DNA of 64,000 nucleotides from Ferrovibrio sp. (GTDB lineage: Bacteria > Pseudomonadota > Alphaproteobacteria > Ferrovibrionales > Ferrovibrionaceae). This document shows positions 32,780-40,976 of this stretch, piece by piece. The position numbers and the translations under genes were made by a program. Each line of letters opens with the position of its first letter. The stretch's first letter is position 1. A model generated the notes under the pieces. That model did no database searches. It worked only from the letters and a program-made list of their open reading frames with translations, and had not been told where the DNA came from. The DNA lies in contig JAGOQS010000002.1 of assembly GCA_017991315.1 (NCBI GenBank), positions 496,001-560,000 of the forward strand, written 5' to 3'.

Positions 32780-34207
32780 TCAAACCCGGGCGGCGGCGTA
32801 CATATCCATCAGACGGTCAGCTTCCTCGCCACGCAACGGCTTGGTATGGCGGCCATAGCCCGGCTTGCCGACGATCTTGCCATCGCGATAAACGAACTGT
32901 CCGCGCACCAGGGTGTGATCCACGGTACCAGTCACTTCGCGGCCATCCCAGGAACTCCAGCCACACTTGCTGAGCATGTCCTCGTTGCGCAGCACCTGCT
33001 TGCGCTGAGTGTCAACCACCACCAGATCGGCATCAGAACCAACCTGGATTGCGCCCTTGCGCGGATAGAGGCCGAAAATCTTTGCCGGCGCGCTGGAGAA
33101 TATTTCCACCAGCCGGCTCATCGAGATTCGACCGGCATTCACCTGATCGAGAAACAGCGGCAGGGTTTCCTGGATCTTCGGCGTGCCGTTGGCGGCAACG
33201 AACATGTTGGTCCAGCCGATTTCCTTCTCCTCGCGCAGATGCGGCGCGTGGTCGGAGCCGATCACGTCGATCACGCCATCGCGCAGACATTCCCAAAGCA
33301 GATCGGTGGTATCCGGGCCGTTCCAAAGATTGAGGGCATAGGGGCCTAGCCGCTCGATCTCGTTCCAGTCATTGCACAGGAACATCATGTGCGGGTTGGT
33401 CTCCACCGTCACCTTCTGCTTCTTGCGCTTGGCCTGGCGGATAACATCCAGCGAACGCGGCGAACGCAGATGCAGGATATGCAGGTGGAAGCCCAACACT
33501 TCCTGCAAGCGGCAGAGATAGCTGATGGCGGAATCGAACACGATGCCATCATAGGAAGCAGACAGCCGCGCCACGGTCTGATAGCTGGTATCGCCTGCCT
33601 TGATGGCGCGATCAGACAGCGTGTCGATCAGCTCCTGGTTATTCGGATGCACCATCATCGGGCGGCCCGTCTTCTTCACCGCCTCGGCGATTTCGAATAG
33701 CCGGCCCTGATGATGCACGCCGAGTTCGGGCATATGCGGATAGACCGCGCCCTTGTCGGTGATCATGAAAACCTTGAAGCCCATGGCGCCGGCCTCGGCC
33801 AGCGGCCCCACTTCCTCAAGCCGGGTCGGCGACGGATTATGGTTGAAATCGACCAGGGAGCTTTGCTTGTAGCGTTCGATAGCATCGAGGTAGCGTTCCA
33901 CCGTGGTCGTGACCGGATCGACATTCGGCATGCCGGAAACCATGGTGTAGCCACCGGCCGCCGCGGCCTGGGTGCCGGTGACGATATCTTCCTTGTGGGT
34001 GAAGCCGGGCTCGCGCAGATGGGTATGGGTATCGACGCCGCCAGGCAGAATGGTCTTGCCGCTGAGATCAATCACTTCATCAGCTGCCGGGGTGAGTTCG
34101 CCCGAGGTGAGGCAGACGATACGGCCATTCTTGATGGCGATATCGGCACGCACCACACCGCCGGGGGTCGCTACATCGGCGCCGGTAAGAACCAGGTCGG
34201 CTTTCAT
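32780..34207 (-). CDS. metal-dependent amidohydrolase (allantoinase/dihydroorotase/hydantoinase-like)
   Basis: A 475-residue cyclic amidohydrolase. Metal ligands expected for this group are visible: His61 and His63 in DTHTHLREPG, Lys145 in GFKVFM (the carboxylated Lys), His187 in MVHPNN, a His in HLHILHL, and Asp319 in GSDHAPH. The HxHxREPG form points to the allantoinase/dihydroorotase branch. The family hydrolyses cyclic amides such as allantoin, dihydroorotate or hydantoins at a binuclear site. No pyrimidine or purine genes flank it; it follows a Pot-type ABC transporter, with a G3E metallochaperone two genes later. A catabolic role on an imported cyclic amide is inferred. Confidence 0.87.
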   Translation of the reverse strand: MKADLVLTGADVATPGGVVRADIAIKNGRIVCLTSGELTPAADEVIDLSGKTILPGGVDTHTHLREPGFTHKEDIVTGTQAAAAGGYTMVSGMPNVDPVTTTVERYLDAIERYKQSSLVDFNHNPSPTRLEEVGPLAEAGAMGFKVFMITDKGAVYPHMPELGVHHQGRLFEIAEAVKKTGRPMMVHPNNQELIDTLSDRAIKAGDTSYQTVARLSASYDGIVFDSAISYLCRLQEVLGFHLHILHLRSPRSLDVIRQAKRKKQKVTVETNPHMMFLCNDWNEIERLGPYALNLWNGPDTTDLLWECLRDGVIDVIGSDHAPHLREEKEIGWTNMFVAANGTPKIQETLPLFLDQVNAGRISMSRLVEIFSSAPAKIFGLYPRKGAIQVGSDADLVVVDTQRKQVLRNEDMLSKCGWSSWDGREVTGTVDHTLVRGQFVYRDGKIVGKPGYGRHTKPLRGEEADRLMDMYAAARV

Positions 34208-34229
34208 TGTGTACTCCTGCTGGCAGACA

Positions 34230-35009
34230 TCAACGGAACATCGAACGGTAGAAAGAGAATTTGCGCTCCAGGATCAGCATCACCGCGATGGTGCTGAGGA
34301 TGGCGATGGTAGCGGCGGCGGCAACGGAGGGCTCCGCCAGCCATTGCATGCGGTTGAACAGCACCACCGGGAACGGCGCCGAGCCGGGCGTGGAGATGAA
34401 CACCGAAACCGGCACATTGTTAAAGGAGATCAGGAAGGCGAAGGTGCCGCCGGCCAGCACGCCGGGCCGGATGATCGGCAGCGTGATATGCCAGAATACC
34501 CGCCACGGGCTGGCGCCAAGAATGGCGGCGGCGCGTTCCACCGCGCCATCGCGGCCCGCCAGGCTGACCAGCACCGAGCGCACGATATAGGGCAGCGTCA
34601 GGATCACATGGGCGATGATCAGGCCGCGCCAGTTGATCAGATGCCATTGCGTGAAGGCGAGCAGCAGGGCAAAGGCGGTCATCACCGCCGGCACATTCAA
34701 GGGTGCCAGGAAGAAGGTGGAAAATGCCCCACGAAAACGCGCATTCGGCCGTTCCAGATAGAGCGCTGCGGCCGTGCCGAGGCAAGTGGCGATGACGACA
34801 CTGGCAAGTGCCACCATAGTCGAGAGCCAAAGGCCGTTCATCAGCGAGCTATCGGCGAAGGCAGCACCATACCAGCGCCAGGTGAAGCCAACCGGCGGGA
34901 AGGTGATATACCGCGTTTCGGTGAAAGCAGCGCCGATCACCATGATGATCGGCACAAGGATGGCGGCGTAGATCGCCCAGGCGAGGTAACTGACGATTGG
35001 GAATTTCAT
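34230..35009 (-). CDS. ABC transporter permease, PotC-like
   Basis: A 259-residue inner-membrane permease with about six hydrophobic segments. The EAA loop is AAAILGASPWRVFWHITLPI. LAPLNVPAVMTAFALL and the length fit the PotC branch of the spermidine/putrescine (POPT) transporters. ATG 35009 overlaps the stop of the preceding permease as ATGA; the frame begins at 35024. It is the last transporter gene before the amidohydrolase. The system shares architecture with polyamine transporters, but the solute here may differ, given the catabolic genes that follow. Confidence 0.87.
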   Translation of the reverse strand: MKFPIVSYLAWAIYAAILVPIIMVIGAAFTETRYITFPPVGFTWRWYGAAFADSSLMNGLWLSTMVALASVVIATCLGTAAALYLERPNARFRGAFSTFFLAPLNVPAVMTAFALLLAFTQWHLINWRGLIIAHVILTLPYIVRSVLVSLAGRDGAVERAAAILGASPWRVFWHITLPIIRPGVLAGGTFAFLISFNNVPVSVFISTPGSAPFPVVLFNRMQWLAEPSVAAAATIAILSTIAVMLILERKFSFYRSMFR

Positions 35010-35866
35010 GCGCCACGCAGCCATGCCGCGAAGCGGCGTTCGGTATAGCGCCCCACCAGGGCGGTGAGTGCCAGGGAGATGACGAGCAGCAGGATGCTGA
35101 GCGTTGCCGCCATCGGCCAGTCGAAGGTGGTGACGGCCGCATTGTAGATCTGCAGCGGGATCACCTTGACGCGGTTGCCGCCAATCACATAGGGCGTGAC
35201 GAAGGCTGCTGCCGATAGGGAGAAAACGATCAGGCCACCGGAGAGAATGCCGGGGAAACTCAGCGGCAGAATGATCGACCGGAACACCCGCCAGGGCCCG
35301 GCGCCATGCAATTGCGCGGCACGGATCACCGCCGGGTCGATCTTATCGATGGCGGTGCAGATGTTGATGATCATATAAGGGCCGAAGCTGTAGACCAGCA
35401 CGGCGATCACACCAGCCTCGGAATTCAGGAACTGCACCGGCTCGCTGGTCAGGCCGAGGAAGCTCAGCGTCCGGTTGATAAAGCCGCTGGGGCCGAGGAT
35501 CAGGATCCAGGCAAAGGCGGTGACTACCAGGCTGATCATGATCGGGATCAGCAGAATCATGGTGTAGGCGGTGCGGGCGCGCTGCGACGTGGTCTGCGCG
35601 ATATGCAGCGCGACAGGATAGCCGAGTAACCCCGACAGCAGCGTGACGATGGCAGCGATGCGGACCGAGCGCAGCAGTGAGTCGAGATAGAACGGATCCG
35701 TCAGCACCTGGCGGAAATGCCCGAGCGTGAAACCGGACAATTCGAACGTAACCTGGTCCATGGTGCGGAAGCTCATGCTCAGCACCAGCAGCAGCGGCCA
35801 GGCCCAGGACACGACCAGCCACAGGGTCGCCGGCAGCACCAGGGCGGCGGGCGAACGGCGGCTCAT
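35006..35866 (-). CDS. ABC transporter permease, PotB-like
   Basis: A 286-residue permease with six predicted membrane segments. The EAA loop is AAQLHGAGPWRVFRSIILPLS, with the usual Gly three residues into the core. PSSFINRTL-like residues (GPSGFINRTLSFLGL) in the periplasmic loop match the PotB branch. ATG 35866 overlaps the stop of the ATPase gene as ATGA, and its own stop overlaps the next permease start, so the three genes are translationally coupled. Confidence 0.87.
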   Translation of the reverse strand: MSRRSPAALVLPATLWLVVSWAWPLLLVLSMSFRTMDQVTFELSGFTLGHFRQVLTDPFYLDSLLRSVRIAAIVTLLSGLLGYPVALHIAQTTSQRARTAYTMILLIPIMISLVVTAFAWILILGPSGFINRTLSFLGLTSEPVQFLNSEAGVIAVLVYSFGPYMIINICTAIDKIDPAVIRAAQLHGAGPWRVFRSIILPLSFPGILSGGLIVFSLSAAAFVTPYVIGGNRVKVIPLQIYNAAVTTFDWPMAATLSILLLVISLALTALVGRYTERRFAAWLRGA

Positions 35867-36930
35867 GGCAGCACGATCCAGTCGTGTGGCGCCACGGCAA
35901 TAGACACTGGGGCATCGGCCACCAATTCAGCCGGCGGCGGCTCAGCCAGATGCGCCACGATCTCGTCGCCCTGCCCCAGATCGACGCGCAGATGTGTGCT
36001 GGCGCCGGCGAAAATACGGTCAGATACGCGGCCACGCAGCGTATCAGGACCGGGTACCACCGGGCGGATACGGTCGGCACGGACACCAAGCAGCACTTCG
36101 CGGCCCACCGCCAACGACGCGTCATAGGCTACCAGGACAGAGCCGGCATCGCCGACGTGGACCCGCATGCCCTGCCCCGTCACCTCCGCCACGATACCGC
36201 GCAGGAAACTGGACGAACCGATGAAATCGGCGACGAAGCGGGTCTGCGGACGGCAATAGATGCCTTCCGGCGTATCGATCTGCTCGATCCTGCCATCACG
36301 CATCAGAGCGATGCGGTCAGACAGCGTCAACGCCTCCTCCTGGTCATGGGTGACATAAACCATGGTGGTACGCAGCTTGGTGTGGATGCTGCGCAATTCG
36401 CTTTGCATGGCGCGGCGCAGCTTGGCATCCAGATTGCTCAATGGCTCGTCGAGCAACAGCACGCGCGGATTGATCGCGAGTGCACGGGCCAGGCCGACGC
36501 GCTGCTGCTGGCCGCCGGAAAGCTCGCGCGGGTAACGCCGGCTAAAATCCGCCAGCCGGACCAGATCCAGCGCCTGCAACACACGCTCGCGGATCACCTC
36601 GGGCGACAGCTTTCGCATGCGCAGGCCAAAAGCGACATTGTCGAAACAGGTCATATGCGGAAACAGCGCATGTCCCTGAAACACCATGCCGAGATCGCGC
36701 TGATGCGGCGGCACATCATTGACCCGCTGGCCATTGATGATCACATCGCCGCTATCGGGCGACGTGAAGCCGGCAATGATGTTCAGCGTTGTGGTCTTGC
36801 CACAGCCTGATGGTCCGAGCAGCGAGACGAATTCGCCCTGCTGGATATCCAGATCAATCGACTTCAGTACCGTGGCGCCACCAAAAGCCTTGGTGGCGCC
36901 ACGCAAGGACAGAACAGGACTCGAAGTCAT
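35863..36930 (-). CDS. ABC transporter ATP-binding protein, PotA-like
   Basis: A 355-residue ATPase of the MalK/PotA class. Walker A is GPSGCGKTT, the Q-loop lies in MVFQGHALFPHMTCFDNVAFG, the signature is [15 protein letters not shown], Walker B is VLLLDEPLSNLD, and the switch His is in YVTHDQEEAL. The C-terminal third is the TOBE-type regulatory domain. The open frame extends to 37002, but ATG 36930 is 3 bp after the binding-protein stop and begins just before the conserved LSLRGATKAFGG. It powers the two permeases that follow. Confidence 0.9.
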   Translation of the reverse strand: MTSSPVLSLRGATKAFGGATVLKSIDLDIQQGEFVSLLGPSGCGKTTTLNIIAGFTSPDSGDVIINGQRVNDVPPHQRDLGMVFQGHALFPHMTCFDNVAFGLRMRKLSPEVIRERVLQALDLVRLADFSRRYPRELSGGQQQRVGLARALAINPRVLLLDEPLSNLDAKLRRAMQSELRSIHTKLRTTMVYVTHDQEEALTLSDRIALMRDGRIEQIDTPEGIYCRPQTRFVADFIGSSSFLRGIVAEVTGQGMRVHVGDAGSVLVAYDASLAVGREVLLGVRADRIRPVVPGPDTLRGRVSDRIFAGASTHLRVDLGQGDEIVAHLAEPPPAELVADAPVSIAVAPHDWIVLP

Positions 36931-36932
36931 GC

Positions 36933-37979
36933 TTACTTCTTCTCGATCTCGCGCTGCCAACGGCCGCTCAGTTCGGTGCGCTTGGCAAGATAGACATCCC
37001 ACGACATCACCGAGGCCTTCTCGATATCCTCGGGCTTGAGCAGGAACTTGCTGACGAAATCCGGGCTGAGCTTGGTATTGGGGTTGACGTAGCCGCCGAA
37101 CGCGGTTTCGGTCTGCGCCGCCTGGTATTCCGGCGACAGCACCAGGTTGACGAACTGGCGCGCCGCTTCGGCATTCGGGGCGTTCTTGGCAACGGCGATA
37201 TATGCGGCCACGGCAATGGCGCCTTCCTTCGGCGCCACCCAGCGGATTGGCACGCCATCAGCAGCCAGGCGCTGTGCCGGGAAGCTGGCATTGAAGCCGA
37301 TCCAGGCCTGGCGTTGCGAGAAGAGCGGGATCAACGTCGAGGCGCCGCCATGGAAGGTGCCGACATTCGGCGCCAACTGCGCCAGCTTGGCAAAGCCGGC
37401 ATCGACCGACTGGGCCGCCTTGCCGCCCTGCAATTCATTGATCTTGAACAGCAGCGCATAGGAGAAGGTGCTATTGGCATCCGGGATCGTCACCTTGCCC
37501 TTGAGCGCCGGATTCCACAGGTCTTCATAGGAAGTCGGCGCCGGCAGCTTGGCATCGGCAAAGGCCTTCTCATCATAGAGCAAGCCCAGCAGGTAGAGCA
37601 GGAAACCGCTGCCCATGCCATCAGCATCGCGGAAGCGGGCCGGAATCTGCGCCATATTGGGCAGGCCTTCCAGCTTGTCCCACAGATTGGCCTGCTTGCC
37701 CTGCAGCCACGGGCCTTCATCCAGCATGAACACGCTGATCTCGGGATTGGCACGCTGCGCCACCGCTTTGGTCAGGGCCTGGCCACTCAGCACCGGGGTG
37801 ATCACCACCTTGGTGTTGAACTTGTCGCGCATGATCGGCACCAGCACCTTTTCCACGGCACCGACCACGCCCTGCGGCATATAAACATTCAGATCGGCAG
37901 CCCGCACCGCCTGGGGCAGTGCGGCAAAGCCGGCAGCCACCGCCATGATCGTTCCGAAAACCAAGCCACGTGCGTTCAT
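36933..37979 (-). CDS. ABC transporter substrate-binding protein, PotD-like
   Basis: A 348-residue periplasmic binding protein. The signal peptide spans about residues 1-26 (VFGTIMAVAAGFAALPQAV, cleavage after VRA). The mature protein has family 1 / PotD-like features: GAVEKVLVPIMRDKFNTKV, FLLYLLGLLYDEKAF, SYEDLWNPALKGKVTIPD and FVNLVLSPEYQAA. ATG 37979, with AAGGAG 7 bases upstream, is used instead of the frame start at 38048, which lies in the regulator gene. It is second in the operon, 1 bp after the IclR-type regulator. The ligand is not evident. Confidence 0.88.
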   Translation of the reverse strand: MNARGLVFGTIMAVAAGFAALPQAVRAADLNVYMPQGVVGAVEKVLVPIMRDKFNTKVVITPVLSGQALTKAVAQRANPEISVFMLDEGPWLQGKQANLWDKLEGLPNMAQIPARFRDADGMGSGFLLYLLGLLYDEKAFADAKLPAPTSYEDLWNPALKGKVTIPDANSTFSYALLFKINELQGGKAAQSVDAGFAKLAQLAPNVGTFHGGASTLIPLFSQRQAWIGFNASFPAQRLAADGVPIRWVAPKEGAIAVAAYIAVAKNAPNAEAARQFVNLVLSPEYQAAQTETAFGGYVNPNTKLSPDFVSKFLLKPEDIEKASVMSWDVYLAKRTELSGRWQREIEKK

Positions 37980-37980
37980 G

Positions 37981-38760
37981 TCAATTCTCCTTGCTTGCAG
38001 AAATATCGGATTTCTTGGGCGTGCAGCCGAGCGCCACGGACAGCGCATCAGCCATCACAGCGACGGTCTTGCCCAGTGCCTCGACCCGCTTGTAGACGCG
38101 GTGTTTCGGCGCCCAGATGCCAATTGAAGCCGCCATGCTGTCGGCTTCGTTGCGCGCCGCCGCTGCAATCCCCCACACATCCTCGAACCATTCACCACGG
38201 TTCACCGCATAGCCCTGCTGGCGGATGGTTTTCAGTTCGCGCTGCAATACCGGCGCCGACGTGATCGTGCTGGGCGTCTGCCGCTTCATGCGCGAGGTGA
38301 CACGGGCCACCTCCCCCGGCGCACAATAGGCCAGCGCCACCTTGCCAGTGGCACAGCAATAGGCCGGCGCACGACTGCCAACCTGGGTGACGCCGCGCAC
38401 CGGATGCGTCCCGTCGCGCTTGTCGATGAACACTGATTCGCCTTCGTCATAGATCGCGAGGTGCACTGATTCGCCGGTCTCATTGGCCAGGCGATCAAGG
38501 AAGGGACGCGCCACTTCCACCAGCCGCTCCTGCGAGAAGGACATCATGCCCATTTCCCACAGCTTCAGCGTCAGTTCATAGCGGCTATCCTGCTCGCGGC
38601 GGCGCACATAGCGGCCTTCCACCAGGGTATCGAGCAAACGGAAGACGTTGCTTTTCGGCAGGCCGAGTTCACGGCCGAGTTCAGCAACGCCGCGCGGCTC
38701 GCGGCTGCGCGACAGCAGATCCAGCAGGACCAAACTCTTCTGAACCGTCTTGGCCGTCAT
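37981..38760 (-). CDS. IclR-family transcriptional regulator
   Basis: A 259-residue IclR protein. The winged helix is at about 5-70 (QKSLVLLDLLSRSREPRGVA, then KSNVFRLLDTLVEGRYV). The effector domain has AYCCATGKVALAYCAP, the family's 'ATGKA-L' segment, and WGIAAAARNE. It is the first gene of an eight-gene operon with a Pot-type transporter, an amidohydrolase, an MDR protein and a G3E GTPase, so it probably controls its own operon. A perfect 14-base palindrome lies 79-92 bp upstream of the start. It is a distinct protein from the IclR at 2793-3557. Confidence 0.92.
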   Translation of the reverse strand: MTAKTVQKSLVLLDLLSRSREPRGVAELGRELGLPKSNVFRLLDTLVEGRYVRRREQDSRYELTLKLWEMGMMSFSQERLVEVARPFLDRLANETGESVHLAIYDEGESVFIDKRDGTHPVRGVTQVGSRAPAYCCATGKVALAYCAPGEVARVTSRMKRQTPSTITSAPVLQRELKTIRQQGYAVNRGEWFEDVWGIAAAARNEADSMAASIGIWAPKHRVYKRVEALGKTVAVMADALSVALGCTPKKSDISASKEN

Positions 38761-38838
38761 ATCGTTCCACTATTTAAAACGCTGTGCCAATATTAGAGCG
38801 AAGTGTAAAACACACGTCAACAACAAATGCGGCTAACA

Positions 38839-38852
38839 ATACGTGCACGTAT
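38839..38852. promoter_or_regulatory. 14-bp perfect palindrome upstream of the second iclR gene
   Basis: ATACGTGCACGTAT is its own reverse complement. It lies about 80 bp upstream of the regulator start, in the 136-bp gap after the M50 protein gene. It is the best operator candidate for this operon and does not resemble the O1-O4 palindromes. A hairpin AGCAGC-ggaaa-GCTGCT (38856-38872) is next to it. Confidence 0.45.
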
Positions 38853-38896
38853 GAGAGCAGCGGAAAGCTGCTATTTTCCTGGCGATTTTCTTGTTG

Positions 38897-40975
38897 TTAG
38901 AAGCTGGCTTCGCGGCGCAGTGCCGCCAGCAGATGCGTGAAGCCAAGCAGTACCGGCGAACGCGCCTCGACATTCAGCACTACATGGCCCGTGAGCACAT
39001 GTGCCGCGGCTGTTGCTGCCTCAGCCCCCGGATCGAGCACCGTCATGCGCACGCGATAATAGGCACGCAATGGTTCGGCACCGCCATTCGGTCGTGATCG
39101 CGCCTGTAACGGCCCACCATGCAGCGACAGCAGGTAAGGCTGATCGAACTCACGTAATGCCGTGGCATCGACGGCAATCACCCGCACCGGCAAAGCAGCG
39201 CGACTGCCATCACCGGCGACAAAGCGCCCCTCGGCGCCTGATTTGAGCCGCTCTGCATCGGATTCGGTGACGAACGCTACCGCCTCCCAGGCCTGCGCCC
39301 CGGTCAGCGTGAACAAGGCTTCGCCCTCACCGATCCACTGCCCCGGCGCCAGATCGGGCAGCATATCGCGCACCATGCCGGCGAAGGGCGCGGTAAGGCG
39401 CGCACGATCCGCTTGCTGACGCAGCGATTGCAACCGCGCCATGGTGGCCTGGAGATCGGCTTCGATAACCCCGCCGCGCCGCATCCAGGGCGGCGCCAGA
39501 CTCTGCACCTCAAGCTGCCAGCGCAGCATGGCGGCGTTGCGCTCGGCCTGCTCTATCTCCAGCGTCAGATCCTCGGCCGCGATCTTGAGCAGCGGCGCCC
39601 CCTCTGCCACCTGCACGCCGTTGGCGGCACCAAGGGTGGCCACCCGGCCTGCCAGCGGCGCATAGATCACCACCACATCACGCGCCCGCAGATAGGATGG
39701 CAGCGACAGGCTGCGATCGGTGGGCAAAGCCAGCAGCAGCAGACCGCCCGCGAAAATACCGAAGCTGAGCCAGGCGCGGCCGCTGTGGATCAGCCGAGGC
39801 AGCAGCGGCGCCAACAGAGTCACTTCCTTCAGCATGGGTTTGAGCGCATAAAGCCAGAGCTGCCAGGCAAACAACAGCGCGCCGAGCAGCTTGAAGAAAA
39901 AGCTGTAGATGAAAGCCGCAATCGACAGGGTAAGCAGCAGGCGATAGGCCCAGGCGCTCAAGGCATAGATCACCAGCAGGTCGCTGGGCTTTTCCGGCGG
40001 TGCATCGCCCAGCCGAAACAGGATTTCGCGCAGTCGCCAGCGCGCCAGTGCAGTGGAACGCTCCTGCAGATTCTCGATGCCGAGCCAATCGGACAATAGG
40101 TAATAGCCATCGAAGCGCATCAGCGGATTGAGGTTGACCGCGAAGGTGAGCAGCAGGCTGGTGGTGGAGACCATGAAGCAGACCGTCGCCAGCGGCCCTT
40201 CCGGCAGCACCGACCAGGCGAGCAGGGCCAGAACCGCTACCGCAATCTCTGCCTTCATGCCGGCAATATCGATCTCCACTCGGGCGGCGCGGGAATGCAG
40301 CCGCCAGGCATCGGTGGTGTCGGTGTAGAAGATCGGCCAGAAGACAATGAAAGCCACGCCCATCACCGGCACGCGGCAGCCGTGATATTTGGCGGTATAG
40401 GCATGGCCGAATTCATGCACGATCTTCACCAGCGCCAGCGCGAGGCCATAAAGCAACAGGCCGCCGGGCGTGAAATTCTCGGCAATAGTGGCGAAGAAGA
40501 GATCGAGCCGTGGCAACATCAGGCCAAGCCCGAGCAACCCGAGCGCCAGCATGACGTACTTCATGCGCGGATCGAACCACCAGCGCATATAGCCGACGGT
40601 GGCATCCAGGAAAGCATCGGACCGCAGCACCGGCAGGCGCAGGGAAAGATAGCTGCGCGAGGCCCAGGTGAACCAACCAGGGGTCTGTTGCTTGCGCGAT
40701 TGCAACAGGCGCTGGCGCTCGGCATCGCCAACCCCCTGCAGCAGATTCATCTGCCGCAGATAGGCCATGAAAGCCTCGGCGCGGGAGGCGTTTGCCTTCA
40801 GCAGCGCTTTCGCATCCGGCGCATCGGGCCGTGCCATGGCATCCAGCAGGTCGATTTCGGTGGCGCCAAAACGGAAGAATCGGTGCTGGGCCGGATCGTG
40901 CAGCACCCAGGCTGGCTGGCCATCGCGGTCAGGTTCCACCGGCAGCAACGTGAGATCCTGGCGCAGCGCAAGCAT
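38897..40975 (-). CDS. fusion of PqqD-like domain, M50 site-2 protease and HlyD-type adaptor
   Basis: A 692-residue membrane protein in three parts. Residues about 1-80 (AWVLHDPAQHRFFRFGATEI, then DLLDAM and YLRQMNLLQG) resemble PqqD-like peptide-binding domains. Residues 135-410 are a membrane protease with zinc motif HEFGH at 187-191 and the second M50 motif NLNPLMRFDGYYLL (281-294, third ligand Asp289). Residues about 435-690 are a barrel-sandwich/HlyD module (YAPLAGRVATLG; TAPFAGMVRDMLPDLAPGQW). All protease residues are intact. It is the last gene of the giant-protein operon, 1 bp after the GAF-like/HlyD adaptor. I infer a membrane-bound recognition and cleavage step during export; the PqqD similarity is judged by eye. 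Confidence 0.85.
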   Translation of the reverse strand: MLALRQDLTLLPVEPDRDGQPAWVLHDPAQHRFFRFGATEIDLLDAMARPDAPDAKALLKANASRAEAFMAYLRQMNLLQGVGDAERQRLLQSRKQQTPGWFTWASRSYLSLRLPVLRSDAFLDATVGYMRWWFDPRMKYVMLALGLLGLGLMLPRLDLFFATIAENFTPGGLLLYGLALALVKIVHEFGHAYTAKYHGCRVPVMGVAFIVFWPIFYTDTTDAWRLHSRAARVEIDIAGMKAEIAVAVLALLAWSVLPEGPLATVCFMVSTTSLLLTFAVNLNPLMRFDGYYLLSDWLGIENLQERSTALARWRLREILFRLGDAPPEKPSDLLVIYALSAWAYRLLLTLSIAAFIYSFFFKLLGALLFAWQLWLYALKPMLKEVTLLAPLLPRLIHSGRAWLSFGIFAGGLLLLALPTDRSLSLPSYLRARDVVVIYAPLAGRVATLGAANGVQVAEGAPLLKIAAEDLTLEIEQAERNAAMLRWQLEVQSLAPPWMRRGGVIEADLQATMARLQSLRQQADRARLTAPFAGMVRDMLPDLAPGQWIGEGEALFTLTGAQAWEAVAFVTESDAERLKSGAEGRFVAGDGSRAALPVRVIAVDATALREFDQPYLLSLHGGPLQARSRPNGGAEPLRAYYRVRMTVLDPGAEAATAAAHVLTGHVVLNVEARSPVLLGFTHLLAALRREASF

Positions 40976-40976
40976 G

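Noticed and set aside
38780..38800. TGGCAC on the minus strand upstream of the second iclR gene, as a possible sigma-54 -24 box
   Set aside because: The -12 position reads TTTTA instead of TTGCA, so it is not a credible sigma-54 site.
38850..38895. Intrinsic terminator after the M50 fusion gene
   Set aside because: The hairpin AGCAGC-ggaaa-GCTGCT is there, but no U-tract follows it on the transcribed strand.
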